Below are positions 1 through 10,391 of a stretch of DNA of 64,000 bases, piece by piece; the first letter of the stretch is position 1, and each line of letters starts with the position of its first letter. The position numbers and the translations under genes were made by a program. This DNA comes from Myxococcales bacterium (GTDB lineage: Bacteria > Myxococcota > Myxococcia > Myxococcales > Anaeromyxobacteraceae). The notes below the pieces were generated by a model. The model worked only from the letters and a program-made list of their open reading frames with translations, did no database searches and was not told the DNA's origin. The stretch is taken from NCBI GenBank assembly GCA_021806645.1, contig JAJZQX010000018.1, positions 1 through 64,000 on the forward strand. Reading direction: 5' to 3'.

Positions 1-536
1 TCGACCTCGACGGTGGCGGTGGTCCTTCCCGGACCGGTGGCCCAGAGCTGGCCGCGGGTGTCGCCGCGGCAGACCTCCTCGTCGTCGCAGCGGGTCAGCA
101 CCAGCCGTCCCGCCACCGGAGCGCCCTGGTCGTCCCAGGCCTGCAGCTTCACGGTGAGTGGTCGGCGGTCGTCGGCCAGCTCGAGCGCCGCCGCCTCCTG
201 GCCTAGCACCACCTTCGCCACCACCCGGACCGAGACGGGCGCCGAGGCCAGCAGGTCGCCGATGGCGCAGCTGACCGTGGCCGACCCGGGGCCGACCGAG
301 GAGACGGTGGCGTCGTTGCCGCGCGCGCTGACGGTGGCGACCTGGAGATCCGAGCTGCTCCAGGCGCAGCGGGTGTCGGGGAGCGGCTTGCCCCCCTTGG
401 CGCGCGGGGTGGCGTGGAGGAGCCCGGTCCGGTCGCGTCCGGTGAAGGCGAGCGAGGCCGGCTCGAGTTCGACGCGGACCGGGCCGCCGCAGGCGGCGAG
501 CAGCAGGACGGGCAGGGCGAGGCTGAGGGCGCGCAT
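1..536 (-). CDS. Putative lipoprotein with Ig-like (BIG2-like) domain, partial
   Basis: The gene is cut by the left edge, so its C-terminus is missing; 178 residues are visible from the ATG at 536. The N-terminus is a lipoprotein signal ending LLLAAC, with the lipidated Cys at residue 16. Residues about 20-110 read like a bacterial Ig-like (BIG2) fold, with the patterns VELEPASLAFTG, ATVS and GSATVSC. A further beta-rich stretch after residue 115 (LTVKLQAWDDQGAPV) suggests a second Ig-like module. Such proteins usually sit at the cell surface or outer membrane; no enzymatic motif is visible. It reads away from the transhydrogenase operon on the same strand, 58 bp downstream of pntB. The exact family is not certain. 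Confidence 0.7.
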   Translation of the reverse strand, partial: MRALSLALPVLLLAACGGPVRVELEPASLAFTGRDRTGLLHATPRAKGGKPLPDTRCAWSSSDLQVATVSARGNDATVSSVGPGSATVSCAIGDLLASAPVSVRVVAKVVLGQEAAALELADDRRPLTVKLQAWDDQGAPVAGRLVLTRCDDEEVCRGDTRGQLWATGPGRTTATVEV

Positions 537-594
537 GGGCCGGCATGGTAGCGCGAGGCGGGGCCGGGCGTCGTGGCCCTGGCGGGCGGGGCGC

Positions 595-2013
595 CTACGC
601 CTGCTTGATCTCCTGCACCAGGCGGGAGAGCGAGGCCTTGGCGTCGCCGAAGAGCATGGCGGTGTTCTCGGCGTAGAAGAGCTCGTTCTCGATGCCGGCG
701 AAGCCCGGGTTCATGGAGCGCTTCAGGACGATGACCTGCCTGGCCTGGTCCACGTCGAGGATGGGCATCCCGTAGATGGGCGACGCCTTGTCGGTGCGGG
801 CCGCCGGGTTGACCACGTCGTTGGCGCCGATGACCAGCGCCACGTCGGCGTTCTTGAACTCCCCGTTGATCTCCTCCATCTCCTTGAGCCGGTCGTAGGG
901 GATGTCGGCCTCGGCCAGCAGCACGTTCATGTGGCCGGGCATGCGGCCCGCCACCGGGTGGATGGCGTAGAGCACGGTGCCGCCGTTCTTCTCGACCAGC
1001 TGCGCCAGCTCCTTGACCTGGTGCTGGGCCTGGGCCACCGCCATGCCGTAGCCGGGCACCACGATCACCAGCCGCGCGAAGGCCAGCTGGATGGCGGCGT
1101 CCTCGGGGGTGATGGACCGCACCGTCAGGCCACTGGCGGTCCTCTCCGAGGGCGGCGGAGGCGTCCCGAAGGCGCCGAAGAGGACGTTGGCGAAGGACCG
1201 GTTCATGGCCCTCGACATCACCAGCGAGAGGATGAAGCCGCTGGCGCCGTCGAGCGCGCCGGCGATGATCAGCACGTTGTTGCCGATGGCGAAGCCGGTG
1301 GCGGAGGAGGCCAGGCCGGCGTAGCTATTGAGCAGCGAGATGACCACCGGCATGTCGGCGCCGCCGATGGGGAGCACCAGCGACACGCCGAAGAGCAGGC
1401 CGAGCCCCACCATGGCGTAGAAGGCGGCCGGGTTGGCGGGATCGACCAGGAGCCAGGCGAAGAGCCCGAGCCCGGCGCCGAACATGAGGATGGAGACGAC
1501 GTTCTGGCCACGGAAGGTGACGGGGCGCGAGGGCAGCAGCGCCTGCAGCTTTCCGAAGGCCATCAAGCTGCCGGTGATGGTGAGGGCGCCGAAGAGCACC
1601 TCGAAGCCGAGCGCCGCCATCTGGGCGCGCCCCACCGCGGCGCCGTTGCCCAGGTGCCAGAACTCGGCCACGCCGACCAGCGTCGCCGCCACCGCGCCGA
1701 ACATGTGGCTGATGGCGATCCGCTGCGGCATGGCGGTCATGGGCACGAAGACGCCCAGCGGCCAGCCGATGGCCGAGCCGAGCGCCAGCCCGGCGATGAT
1801 CCAGCCGTAGGTGACGATCTGGTGGTTCACCAGCGTCCCCACGATGGCCACCAGCATGCCGAGGGCGGCCAGCTGCATCCCGCGGCGAGCCTTGTCGGGG
1901 ACGGTCAGGCTCTTGAGCCCTAGGATGAAGAGGATCGAGGAGACCAGGTAGGCCGCCTCGATGAAGACCTCGCGGGGGCCGGTCGCGTGCTCCGCCAGTT
2001 CGGCCGGGTTCAC
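595..2013 (-). CDS. pntB: NAD(P) transhydrogenase subunit beta
   Basis: This is the membrane and NADP(H)-binding subunit of the proton-translocating transhydrogenase, which uses the proton gradient to make NADPH from NADH. It has 472 residues, the usual PntB length. The N-terminal half is a run of membrane helices and the C-terminal third is the dIII NADP-binding domain, with PGYGMAVAQAQ, the HPVAGRMPGHMNVLLAEA block and GANDVVNPAA. The GTG start at 2013 overlaps the stop of pntAb by 4 bases (GTGA), so translation is probably coupled. It is the last gene of pntAa-pntAb-pntB; splitting PntA into two polypeptides is common outside enterobacteria. Confidence 0.97.
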   Translation of the reverse strand: MNPAELAEHATGPREVFIEAAYLVSSILFILGLKSLTVPDKARRGMQLAALGMLVAIVGTLVNHQIVTYGWIIAGLALGSAIGWPLGVFVPMTAMPQRIAISHMFGAVAATLVGVAEFWHLGNGAAVGRAQMAALGFEVLFGALTITGSLMAFGKLQALLPSRPVTFRGQNVVSILMFGAGLGLFAWLLVDPANPAAFYAMVGLGLLFGVSLVLPIGGADMPVVISLLNSYAGLASSATGFAIGNNVLIIAGALDGASGFILSLVMSRAMNRSFANVLFGAFGTPPPPSERTASGLTVRSITPEDAAIQLAFARLVIVVPGYGMAVAQAQHQVKELAQLVEKNGGTVLYAIHPVAGRMPGHMNVLLAEADIPYDRLKEMEEINGEFKNADVALVIGANDVVNPAARTDKASPIYGMPILDVDQARQVIVLKRSMNPGFAGIENELFYAENTAMLFGDAKASLSRLVQEIKQA

Positions 2014-2308
2014 CGGGCCCGCTCCGGCTTGCGGTCACCGCGCCGGAACATCTTGAGCATACGGTCGGTGATGATGAAGCCGCCCACCACGTTGATGGTG
2101 GCGCAGGTCACGGCCACGAAGCCGAGCACGGTGGCCACCCTGCCGCGATCGGCACCCGCCAGCACCAGCGAGCCGACCAGCGAGATGGCGCTGATGGCGT
2201 TGGTGGCCGACATGAGCGGCGTGTGCAGCAGCGCCGGCACCCTGGTGATGACGAAGAAGCCGACGAAGCCGGCCAGGACGAAGACGTAGAGCTCGATGAG
2301 CTGGAGGT

Positions 2309-2312
<4 letters not shown>
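2010..2312 (-). CDS. pntAb: NAD(P) transhydrogenase alpha subunit, membrane part
   Basis: This short integral membrane subunit of 100 residues corresponds to the C-terminal dII portion of enterobacterial PntA. It shows three to four hydrophobic helices (LIELYVFVLAGFVGFFVITRVP, then two further segments) and the conserved HTPLMSATNAISAI block. It forms part of the proton channel together with pntB. The gene overlaps pntAa upstream by 4 bases and pntB downstream by 4 bases, so the three are one transcript with coupled translation. Confidence 0.96.
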
Positions 2313-3412
<1,100 letters not shown>

Positions 3413-3496
3413 CGTCACCTCCGAGTAATCCCGGGGCGACTCGCGGTCGAGCCCCTTCTCGGGGGTCAGGTAGCCTTGCCGGCGCCGCCGCCGAGG

Positions 3497-3673
3497 CCGA
3501 GCGGCAGCTCCTCGCCGGTCATCTCCGCGCCGCTCCCGGCGCTGGCGTGGCCGGCGCTGCTGCTCGGACCGCTCCTGCCGCTCGCGGTGGACGAGACGGC
3601 CAAGTGGGTGGGCCGGCGGCGCGCGGCGAGGCGCGCGGGACTTCAGGGACATGCCCTGACGGCGCTGCGCTAG
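3497..3673 (+). other. Possible C-terminal membrane-protein remnant
   Basis: Between pntAa and the LysE gene lies a short open stretch ending in a stop at 3671-3673. Its predicted peptide has a hydrophobic helix (PALAWPALLLGPLLPLAVDE) followed by a basic tail (WVGRRRAARRAG). That pattern resembles the last helix and tail of a P-type ATPase or similar transporter, but there is no start codon with a ribosome site and no upstream body. It may be a truncated remnant or chance; I cannot decide between them. Confidence 0.2.
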
Positions 3674-3683
3674 GCTGGGCGAC

Positions 3684-4307
3684 GTGGTGCCCGCCGCCCT
3701 CCTCGCCCAGGGGTTCGCCCTTGGCTTCTCCGCCTCGGCGTCGCCCGGCCCGTTCCAGGCGCTGCTGCTGGAGCGGTCGGCCCGTCTCGGCCCGCGCCGC
3801 GCCCTGCACATCGCGCTGGTCCCGCTGGTCTCCGACCCACCGGTCATCGCCGCCTGCTTGCTGGCCCTCGCGGGCCTGCCCGTCGGCCTGCTGCGTCTCC
3901 TCTCGCTCGCCGGCGGCGCCCTGCTGGTCTACCTGGGCGGCTCGGCGCTCCGCGACCTGTGGGGCTCGCGGCTCGACGTCCCGGTGGCCGGTGGCCCGGC
4001 TGCGGCGCCGGCGGCAGGGGGGTTCTGGCGCGCCGTGCTGCTGAACCTCCTCAACCCCAACGCCTGGATCTTCTGGAGCCTGGTGGGCGGCCCCATCCTG
4101 GCTGGCGCGCTTCGCGAGGACGCCCCGCACCCGCTCGCCTTCCTGAGCGGCTTCTACGTGGCGCTCACCGCCACCAACGCGGCCACGGTGCTGGTCTTCG
4201 GCGCCGTCGGGCGGCTCGGCCCGCGCGCCGCCCGCGCCCTGGGCGGTCTCTCGGTGGTGGCCTTCCTGGCGCTGGGCCTGGCGCAGCTCTGGCGGGCGGC
4301 GGGCTGA
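3684..4307 (+). CDS. LysE family exporter
   Basis: A 207-residue membrane protein of the LysE/RhtB amino-acid exporter family. The family signature is clear: the N-terminal helix with SASPGPF, the central hydrophobic helices with GGALLVYLGG, and the NLLNPNAWIFW motif near residue 118. About six membrane helices are expected, as is usual. The substrate cannot be read from sequence. Translation starts with GTG at 3684, with a second GTG directly after it. The gene stands alone, divergent from the transhydrogenase operon. Confidence 0.88.
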   Translation: MVPAALLAQGFALGFSASASPGPFQALLLERSARLGPRRALHIALVPLVSDPPVIAACLLALAGLPVGLLRLLSLAGGALLVYLGGSALRDLWGSRLDVPVAGGPAAAPAAGGFWRAVLLNLLNPNAWIFWSLVGGPILAGALREDAPHPLAFLSGFYVALTATNAATVLVFGAVGRLGPRAARALGGLSVVAFLALGLAQLWRAAG

Positions 4308-4315
4308 ACCCGCCG
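4297..4315 (+). terminator. GC-rich hairpin at the end of the LysE gene
   Basis: A perfect 7-bp stem, CGGCGGG and CCCGCCG, with a 5-base loop overlaps the stop codon of the LysE gene. There is no T-run, as is common in very high-GC genomes, so it could be a weak terminator or an RNA 3'-end stabiliser. Confidence 0.4.
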
Positions 4316-4516
4316 GGCAACGAACCGGAGGTCGAGGTGAGGGTGATCGTGGGCATTGTGCTGCGAAGGATGCCCGGCCCGGTGGCGCCGCCAGCGCCTT
4401 TCCGACGGGCGAGCGGGCCCTCGGCGACGGTGAAATCCATCCGGGTGGCGACCCTCCCGGGACCATGCCTCCGGGCCGGAGGCTCGATAGATCGGATGCC
4501 GGAAACGGAGACGCCG

Positions 4517-5011
4517 ATGATCAGCAAGACCATGCAGGACGCGCTCAACGCCCAGATCAACCTCGAGCAGGCGTCGGCCCAGCTCTACCTGGCCATGAGC
4601 GCTCACTGCGAGGCGCGCAGCTTCCGCGGCTTCGCCCACTGGCTCAAGGTCCAGGCCGGCGAGGAGACCGCCCACGCCCTCAAGCTGGTTGACTTCCTGC
4701 TGGCGCGAAAGGGCACGCTGGACCTGAGGCCCATCGCCGCTCCGCCCACCGGGTTCGGCGGAGTCATCGAGGTCTTCGAGAAGACGCTCGAGCACGAGAA
4801 GGGGATCACCGCGCGGATCAACGCGCTCTTCGAGCAGGCCCGTTCGGAGAAGGACTTCGCGTCCGAGATGGCGCTCCAGTGGTACGTCACGGAGCAGGTC
4901 GAGGAGGAGAGCCGGGTCGGGCTCATCGTCGACCACCTCCACGCGGTGGGCGACAAGGGCGGGGCGATCTGGTACCTCGACTCGCGCCTCGCGAAGCGCG
5001 GGACGACCTAG
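4517..5011 (+). CDS. ftnA: Non-heme ferritin
   Basis: A 164-residue bacterial ferritin that oxidises Fe(II) and stores iron in a 24-mer shell. The ferroxidase ligands are in register with the FtnA family: Glu17, Tyr24, Glu50 and His53 in the EETAH motif, with further Glu/Gln residues in the EKGITARIN and WYVTEQVEEE helices. The ATG at 4517 is preceded by GGAG with good spacing; an in-frame ATG at 4496 would add seven residues and cannot be excluded. The stop codon is directly followed by the displaced copy of the DUF420 3' end. Confidence 0.94.
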   Translation: MISKTMQDALNAQINLEQASAQLYLAMSAHCEARSFRGFAHWLKVQAGEETAHALKLVDFLLARKGTLDLRPIAAPPTGFGGVIEVFEKTLEHEKGITARINALFEQARSEKDFASEMALQWYVTEQVEEESRVGLIVDHLHAVGDKGGAIWYLDSRLAKRGTT

Positions 5012-5321
5012 CCGCCCTCGGCTCCTCGGCGCCACCTGGTAGAGCAGCAGGTAGACCACCACCCCGGTCACCGACACGTAGAGCCAGACCGGGAAGGTGA
5101 AGCGCGCGATGCGGCGGTGGTCTTCGAAGCGCTCCTTCACGCCGAGGAAGAGGGAGCGGAGCGCCATGGGGGCCGCCGCGACCGCCAGCAGGGTGTGGCT
5201 GACCAGGATGGCGAGGTAGAGCCCGCGCACCCAGCCGTCGCCCGGGAAGCGGTGGGTGCCGGAGAGCGCCACGCGGGTGAGGTAGCTGGCCAGGAAGAGG
5301 GCCGAGACCGAGACCGCCGCG
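5011..5321 (-). pseudogene. Displaced 3' fragment of the DUF420 gene (direct repeat copy A)
   Basis: This stretch is a direct repeat of 9045-9355 and encodes, on the minus strand, the last ~100 residues of the DUF420 membrane protein. I count six base differences over 311 bp by eye, so about 98 percent identity. One of them turns the native TGA stop into CGA, so the frame reads on into the antisense of the ferritin gene. The 5' part of the gene and any start are missing. The similarity begins right at the ferritin stop codon and ends abruptly at 5321. Together with the other copy it brackets the sensor kinase and binding-protein genes. Confidence 0.9.
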
Positions 5322-5418
5322 GCGAGCCGGGTGCCGAGGGCACGGGCGCCCGTCCCGGCGTGAAGCTGCTCAGCCCGCCGTTCGGCCGCGCAATGATCGG
5401 CCCGACCAGGGCCTGGGA

Positions 5419-7968
5419 TCAGGCGTCCGGTGGGCCCCCGCCATCCAGCACCTCGCGGACCTTGCGCAGCAGCTCGAGCTGGGTGAGCGGCTTGCCGATG
5501 AACTGGAGGCCCGGGTCGAGGATGCCGTGGTGGACGATGGCGTTGTCGGTGTAGCCGGACATGTAGAGGACCCTGGTGCCGGGGCGGACCTTCGCGAGGC
5601 GTTCGGCGAATACCCGCCCGCCCATCAGCGGCATCACCACGTCGGTCAGCACCAGGTGGATCGCCGACGGGTGCCGCTCGCAGATGTCCAGCGCCTCGAC
5701 CCCATTCGCGGCGGTCAGCACCGTGTACCCGGCGGCGTCGAGGATGCGCCTGGCGAGGCCGCGCACGGCCGGGTCGTCCTCCGCCAGGAGGATGGTCTCC
5801 GCGCCGGCCGAGCGCGGCCGGCCCGGCGTGGCCGGACTGGCCGGCGTCGCGGCCGAGGCGTGCCGGGGCAGGTAGACCTTGAAGGTCGTCCCCCGGCCCG
5901 GCTCGCTGTAGACGTAGATGCTGCCGCCGCTCTGCTTCACGACGCCGTAGACCGTGGACAGGCCGAGGCCGGTGCCCTTGCCCGGCCCCCTGGTGGTGAA
6001 GAACGGCTCGAAGATCCGGGCCATGGTCCGTTCGTCCATCCCGGCGCCCGAGTCGGTGACCGCCACCATGACGTGGGGACCCGGCACCGCCCCGGCGTGC
6101 CGCTCCGTGTACTCCGCGTCGAGGTCCACGTTGGCGGTCTCGATGATGAGCTTGCCCCCGTCCGGCATGGCATCCCGCGAGTTGACGGCCAGGTTCATGA
6201 ACACCTGCTCGATCTGGCCCGGGTCGGCCGTCACCAGCCCGAGTCCGGGCTCCAGCACCTGCACCAGCTCGACGTCCTCGCCGATGATGCGGCGCAGCAT
6301 CTTCTCCATCTCGGTGAGGAGCCTGTTGAGGTCGAGCGGCACCGGCTGCAGCACCTGCTTGCGGCTGAAGGCGAGGAGTTGCCGCGTCAGCGAGGCGGCG
6401 TGCCGGCCGGCCTTCTCGATCTCCAGCAGATCGTCGCGGACCGGGTCGTCCGCGCGCAGGCCCTCGAGCGCGAACCCGGCGCAGCCCAGGATCACGGAGA
6501 GGGTGTTGTTGAAGTCGTGCGCGATGCCGCCGGCCAGGCGACCGATGCCCTCCATCTTCTGGGACTGGAGCAACTGGGCCTCGAGGGCGAGCGTGCTGGA
6601 GATGTCCCGCTTCACCGCCACGTAGCTGGTGATGACCCCGGCCGCGTCACGGATCGGCGAGATGCTCTCCTCCTCGGTGTAGAACCGGCCGTCCTTGCGC
6701 CTGTTGACCACGCGTCCGCGCCAGGTCCTCCCGCTGCTGATGGTGTCCCAGAGCGCGCGGTAGTAGCCCTCGTCCTGCGCGCCGCTCTTGAGGAGGCGCG
6801 GGTTCTGGCCCAGGACCTCCGCGCGGGTGTAGCCGGTCACGGCCTCGAAGGCCGGGTTGACGTACACGATGCCCCCCTGCGCGTCGCTGACCAGCACCAT
6901 CTCGGCGGCCTGCTCGATGGCGGTGGTCAACCGCTCCCGGTCGGCCTCGGCCCGCTTGCGCGCGGCGCTGTCGAGGATGATGGCGTGGAGGAGGTACCTC
7001 CCCTTGACCTCGATCCGGCTGCTGAAGAGGTCCACGTCCCCGATCGAGCCGTCGGCTCGCCGGTGGCGGGACTCGAAATGGGTCCGTTCCATGGACCAGG
7101 CCATCCGCACGTTCCGCTGCATCTCCTCGGGGGAGAGCACGCTGATGTCCTGGATCCTCATCCGCCGGAGCTGCTCCCTCGACCATCCGTAGTAGCCGGC
7201 GGCGGCCTGGTTGGCGTCTACGATGCTCCCGGTCTCCGGATCGACGATCAGCTTGGCGGCGGTGTGGCCTTCGAACAGGTTCCTGAAGAGCGCTTCGCTC
7301 TCGCGCAGCGCCGCCTCCGCCCGCCTCTTGGCGCGGCTGCTCGCCACCACGGCGGCGCAGATGAGCGCCAGCAGGCCCCCCGACCCCCACAGGATCGCCG
7401 CGCGAACCCGGGCGAAGCGGCGCATCGTCTGCGAGAGGTCCCGACGGATCCGCGCCTCGATCGCATCCGCCTTCCGCTCGAGATCGAGAAAGCCGATGCG
7501 CAGTCCCGCTTCCCGTCCCGGATCCGTTCCCTGGTCCGCGCGCTGGTCCAGCAGCAGGTTCCGGAACCGGGCCACGGCCTCCGCGAAGGCCGTGAACTGC
7601 GCGTGGAGAGGCCCGCCGGCCCCCGGGGCGGCGGCCGAGGTGAAGTCCCGTTGCAACAGCGAGGCGCGTCTCAAGGACGAACCGGCCTGGTCGAGCAGGG
7701 CCAGGCCCTGGGCGCGGTCGAACGGATACCGCGGCCGATCCGCCAGGGAGACGTGCAGATACCCCTTGGCCAGATCGACCCTCGCCTGGCCCAGCAGGGC
7801 CTGTTCATCCGCCGCGTGGGCGAGGACTCGCTGTTCCTGTCCATCGAGCCAGACCAGGGCTATCAGGATCGAGGCCGCGGCCAGGACGGTGATCCAGACC
7901 CAGGCGATGGGGGCCACCCACCGGCTGGCGCGGGGCGCCGCGCTCCCGCTCGAGGCCGGCTTGCTCAC
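5419..7968 (-). CDS. Hybrid sensor histidine kinase with two PAS domains and a C-terminal receiver
   Basis: An 849-residue membrane sensor. The order is: TM1 at ~17-42, a periplasmic helical region, TM2 at ~189-211, PAS at ~225-335, PAS/PAC at ~350-458 ([20 protein letters not shown]), HisKA with phospho-acceptor His484 in GGIAHDFNN, and HATPase at ~580-702 (N box [11 protein letters not shown] boxes DSGAGM and GTGLGLS). A receiver follows at ~725-845 with acidic Glu730/Asp731/Asp732 and phospho-acceptor Asp776 (LVLTDVVMP). It has no DNA-binding output. The GTG start overlaps the upstream binding-protein stop by 4 bases, so the pair is made together and the solute-binding protein is the likely ligand-sensing partner. 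Confidence 0.95.
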   Translation of the reverse strand: MSKPASSGSAAPRASRWVAPIAWVWITVLAAASILIALVWLDGQEQRVLAHAADEQALLGQARVDLAKGYLHVSLADRPRYPFDRAQGLALLDQAGSSLRRASLLQRDFTSAAAPGAGGPLHAQFTAFAEAVARFRNLLLDQRADQGTDPGREAGLRIGFLDLERKADAIEARIRRDLSQTMRRFARVRAAILWGSGGLLALICAAVVASSRAKRRAEAALRESEALFRNLFEGHTAAKLIVDPETGSIVDANQAAAGYYGWSREQLRRMRIQDISVLSPEEMQRNVRMAWSMERTHFESRHRRADGSIGDVDLFSSRIEVKGRYLLHAIILDSAARKRAEADRERLTTAIEQAAEMVLVSDAQGGIVYVNPAFEAVTGYTRAEVLGQNPRLLKSGAQDEGYYRALWDTISSGRTWRGRVVNRRKDGRFYTEEESISPIRDAAGVITSYVAVKRDISSTLALEAQLLQSQKMEGIGRLAGGIAHDFNNTLSVILGCAGFALEGLRADDPVRDDLLEIEKAGRHAASLTRQLLAFSRKQVLQPVPLDLNRLLTEMEKMLRRIIGEDVELVQVLEPGLGLVTADPGQIEQVFMNLAVNSRDAMPDGGKLIIETANVDLDAEYTERHAGAVPGPHVMVAVTDSGAGMDERTMARIFEPFFTTRGPGKGTGLGLSTVYGVVKQSGGSIYVYSEPGRGTTFKVYLPRHASAATPASPATPGRPRSAGAETILLAEDDPAVRGLARRILDAAGYTVLTAANGVEALDICERHPSAIHLVLTDVVMPLMGGRVFAERLAKVRPGTRVLYMSGYTDNAIVHHGILDPGLQFIGKPLTQLELLRKVREVLDGGGPPDA

Positions 7969-8858
7969 CTGGCACCGGGGGACAGGATCTCGGCGGTGGT
8001 GACGCCGAGGGAGAGCTCGTCATCGCCAAAGCCGAACCGGGCCAGCAGGCGCCGGTGTCCGGCGCTGCCCAGGAAGCCGATCAGCTCACGGTTCCAGGCC
8101 TGCTGGAGGTCGTCGTCCCTGGCCCGGAACGCGACCGCGCCGAAGCCCGTGAGCGGCCCTCCAGGGGAGCCCGGCGGCTCGAAGGGTTCGGCGATCTCGG
8201 TCAACCCCAGCCCCCGTTGCCGGGCCATGAACCGGACCGTGGGGGAAGACAGGGCGAGCCCGCCAGCCAGGGAGGACTCCACGGCCACCCTCCCGGTCAG
8301 CGCATCCGGGACCACGATTAGCTGGTCGGCCGGCACGCCCAGCCGCCGGACCAGCTCCTCCTCGACAGCCCCAGCCATCACCGCCAGCTTGAGCCGCGGG
8401 TGCTCGATCACGTCCTCATAGGCGTGGAGCCGGTGCGGATTCCCCGCCTGCACCAGCAAGGCCTGGCGCACGCGAAAGGTCGGCTCGGAGAAGCTCACCC
8501 GTCGAGCCCGCTCCGGGGTGATGAACATCCCGGCGACGACGGCGTCGAACTGGCCCGCCTCCAGCTCCGGGATGAGGGACCTGAACTCGGTCTGCAGCCA
8601 CTCGATGCGAAGGGACAGGCGGGCGGCGACGACCCGGGCCAGCTCGACCTCCTCGCCCGTGAGCTTCCCGTGGGAATCCAGGAACACGTAGGGAGCTTCC
8701 ACGGCGTACCCGATCCGGATGGAGCCTGCCCGCTGGATTCTGGCCAGGGCCCGGTCGCGCGGGGAGCAGGCCGTGGACCACCAGAGCCCGAGGCCCGCCA
8801 GCGCGAGTCCGGCCAGCGCGAGCGCGCCCGGCACCAGCCACTTCCAGCGTTCTTTCAT
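7965..8858 (-). CDS. Membrane-anchored amino-acid-type solute-binding protein
   Basis: A 297-residue family 3 extracellular solute-binding protein (SBP_bac_3). The N-terminus is basic, then has a long hydrophobic helix ending at ~residue 30 (WWSTACSPRD); it may be cleaved at the Cys as a lipoprotein or stay as an anchor. The SBP_bac_3 signature follows (IRIGYAVEAPYVFLDSHGKLTG, then EWLQTEFRSLIPELEAGQFDAVVAGMFITPERARRVSFSEP). No ABC permease or ATPase lies nearby. Instead its stop overlaps the kinase start, which fits a sensory role: binding a small ligand in the periplasm and passing the signal to the kinase. The start at 8858 is chosen on protein features; the ribosome site is weak. Confidence 0.85.
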   Translation of the reverse strand: MKERWKWLVPGALALAGLALAGLGLWWSTACSPRDRALARIQRAGSIRIGYAVEAPYVFLDSHGKLTGEEVELARVVAARLSLRIEWLQTEFRSLIPELEAGQFDAVVAGMFITPERARRVSFSEPTFRVRQALLVQAGNPHRLHAYEDVIEHPRLKLAVMAGAVEEELVRRLGVPADQLIVVPDALTGRVAVESSLAGGLALSSPTVRFMARQRGLGLTEIAEPFEPPGSPGGPLTGFGAVAFRARDDDLQQAWNRELIGFLGSAGHRRLLARFGFGDDELSLGVTTAEILSPGAR

Positions 8859-9044
8859 CACGGATCCCGTCGCGAGCCAGCCTTCACGAAGGGGTCGCGC
8901 CCGCCTTCGCTGGAACGGAAACGTAGCAGAGAACGGGGGAGGCCGCCGGTCCTCCAATGGTCCTCCCCGGGACAGGCCCGAGGTCCAACGCCGCGCCGTT
9001 CTCACGGACTCATCGTGAAACCATGGTTGACGGACGACGACCGC

Positions 9045-9355
9045 GCCGCCCTCAGCTCCTCGGCGCCACCTGGTAGAGCAGCAGGTAGACCACCACCCCG
9101 GTCACCGACACGTAGAGCCAGACCGGGAAGGTGACGCGCGCGATGCGGCGGTGGTCTTCGAAGCGCTCCTTCACCCCGAGGAAGAGGGAGCGGAGCGCCA
9201 TGGGGGCCGCCGCCACCGCCAGCAGGGTGTGGCTGACCAGGATGGCGAGGTAGAGCCCGCGCACCCAGCCCTCGCCCGGGAAGCGGTGGGTGCCGGTGAG
9301 CGCCACGCGGGTGAGGTAGCTGGCCAGGAAGAGGGCCGAGACCGAGACCGCCGCG
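9045..9355. repeat. Direct repeat copy B (3' end of the intact DUF420 gene)
   Basis: This is the native copy of the 311-bp direct repeat whose other copy is 5011-5321, 4,034 bp away in the same orientation. It covers the last ~100 codons and the stop of the DUF420 gene. The repeat stops inside the DUF420 coding sequence, so only this copy has an intact gene attached. Confidence 0.92.
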
Positions 9356-9480
9356 ATCATCAACCGGCGGTGAAGCAGGCGGTCACCGCGGCGGATGGCG
9401 CGCCAGCCCAGGAAGAGCAGCGTGCCGGCCGTGGCGTTGAGGAGGGCGTTGAGCGGCGGCAGCGCCTCGCCTAGGCTCAC
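9052..9480 (-). CDS. DUF420 membrane protein, cytochrome oxidase assembly
   Basis: A 142-residue protein of the DUF420 family with four predicted helices. Conserved features are the N-terminal LPPLNALLNATAGTLLFLGWR, the central histidines HRRLM, the TRVALTGTHRFPG block, ILVSHTLLAVAA, and the final helix with VSVTGVVVYLLLY. Family members (for example CtaM in Gram-positive bacteria) are needed to mature heme A oxidases. That fits its place in an operon with ctaA and ctaB. The GTG at 9480 overlaps the ctaB stop by 4 bases. Its 3' end is duplicated at 5011-5321. Confidence 0.9.
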   Translation of the reverse strand: MSLGEALPPLNALLNATAGTLLFLGWRAIRRGDRLLHRRLMIAAVSVSALFLASYLTRVALTGTHRFPGEGWVRGLYLAILVSHTLLAVAAAPMALRSLFLGVKERFEDHRRIARVTFPVWLYVSVTGVVVYLLLYQVAPRS

Positions 9481-10391
9481 CGGTTGGCTCCGGCGAAGAG
9501 CGCCACCATCAGCACCGTCAGGTAGAGCAGCGTGGCCAGGAAGATGCGGCGCGCCCAGCGGTTCGACTCGCCGGTCAGCCGCAGCCCGGTGAGCGCGTAG
9601 CCGGTGAAGGCGAGCGAGGCGGCCACCGCGACGCCGCCGTAGACCCAGCTGGCCAGCCCGAGCGCCACCGGCAGCAGCGAGGCCGGCAGGAGCAGCAGGC
9701 TGGTGCCGGCGATCCAGGCGCGCGCCATCCGGTCGCCGTGGACCAGCGCGAAGACCTTCATGCCGCCGCGCGCGTAGTCCTCCTTCAGGTAGAGCGAGAT
9801 GGCGATGAAGTGCGGCAGCTGCCACGCCAGCAGCAGCAGGAAGACGGCCACGCCGCCCAGGTCGGCGCGCCCGGTCACCGCGGTCCAGCCCATCAGCGGC
9901 GGGATGGCGCCCGGCACGGCGCCCACGAAGAGGGCCAGCGAGCTGCGCCGCTTCATGGGCGTGTAGACGGCGACGTAGGAGACCAGCGCGGTGAGCGCCA
10001 GCGCCGCGGTGAGCGGGCCGGCCACCAGCGCCAGCACCGGCAGGGCGAAGGCCGGTACGGCCAGGCCGAAGGCGAGCGCCAGCGTCGGGTCGAGCCGGCC
10101 GGCCGGCAGCGGCCGGTGGCGGGTCCGGTGCATCAGCCCGTCGCTCTCCCGCTCGAAGTAGCTGTTGAGCGCGTTGGCGGCCGCCACCACCGCGGCGGTG
10201 CATAGCACGGTGAGCACCGCCCGGGCCGGCTGGATGCGCCCTGGCGCCAGCCACATGCCGCCGGCGGTGGTGAGCAGCACCAGTCCCGAGAGGCGTGGCT
10301 TGGAGAGGAGGAAGAACTCGCGTCCGAGCGCCAGCGGTGAGGTGGCGGCGCGGGCCGGGACCTGGTCGGCGGCCGGTGAGAGCGGGGTCAT
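9477..10391 (-). CDS. ctaB: Protoheme IX farnesyltransferase (heme O synthase)
   Basis: A 304-residue UbiA-superfamily prenyltransferase that adds a farnesyl group to heme B to give heme O. The signature NALNSYFERESDGLMHRTRHRPLP carries the Asp-rich substrate site in the first half, and YTPMKRRSSLALFVGAVPGAIPPLMGW follows. Roughly nine helices are expected. The ATG at 10391 overlaps the ctaA stop by 4 bases. It works between heme B supply and CtaA for oxidase heme A. Confidence 0.97.
   Translation of the reverse strand: MTPLSPAADQVPARAATSPLALGREFFLLSKPRLSGLVLLTTAGGMWLAPGRIQPARAVLTVLCTAAVVAAANALNSYFERESDGLMHRTRHRPLPAGRLDPTLALAFGLAVPAFALPVLALVAGPLTAALALTALVSYVAVYTPMKRRSSLALFVGAVPGAIPPLMGWTAVTGRADLGGVAVFLLLLAWQLPHFIAISLYLKEDYARGGMKVFALVHGDRMARAWIAGTSLLLLPASLLPVALGLASWVYGGVAVAASLAFTGYALTGLRLTGESNRWARRIFLATLLYLTVLMVALFAGANR

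Noticed and set aside
13-1923. A long plus-strand open frame over pntB
   Set aside because: It is antisense to pntB and the lipoprotein gene; the composition is what GC bias gives and it has no coding features.
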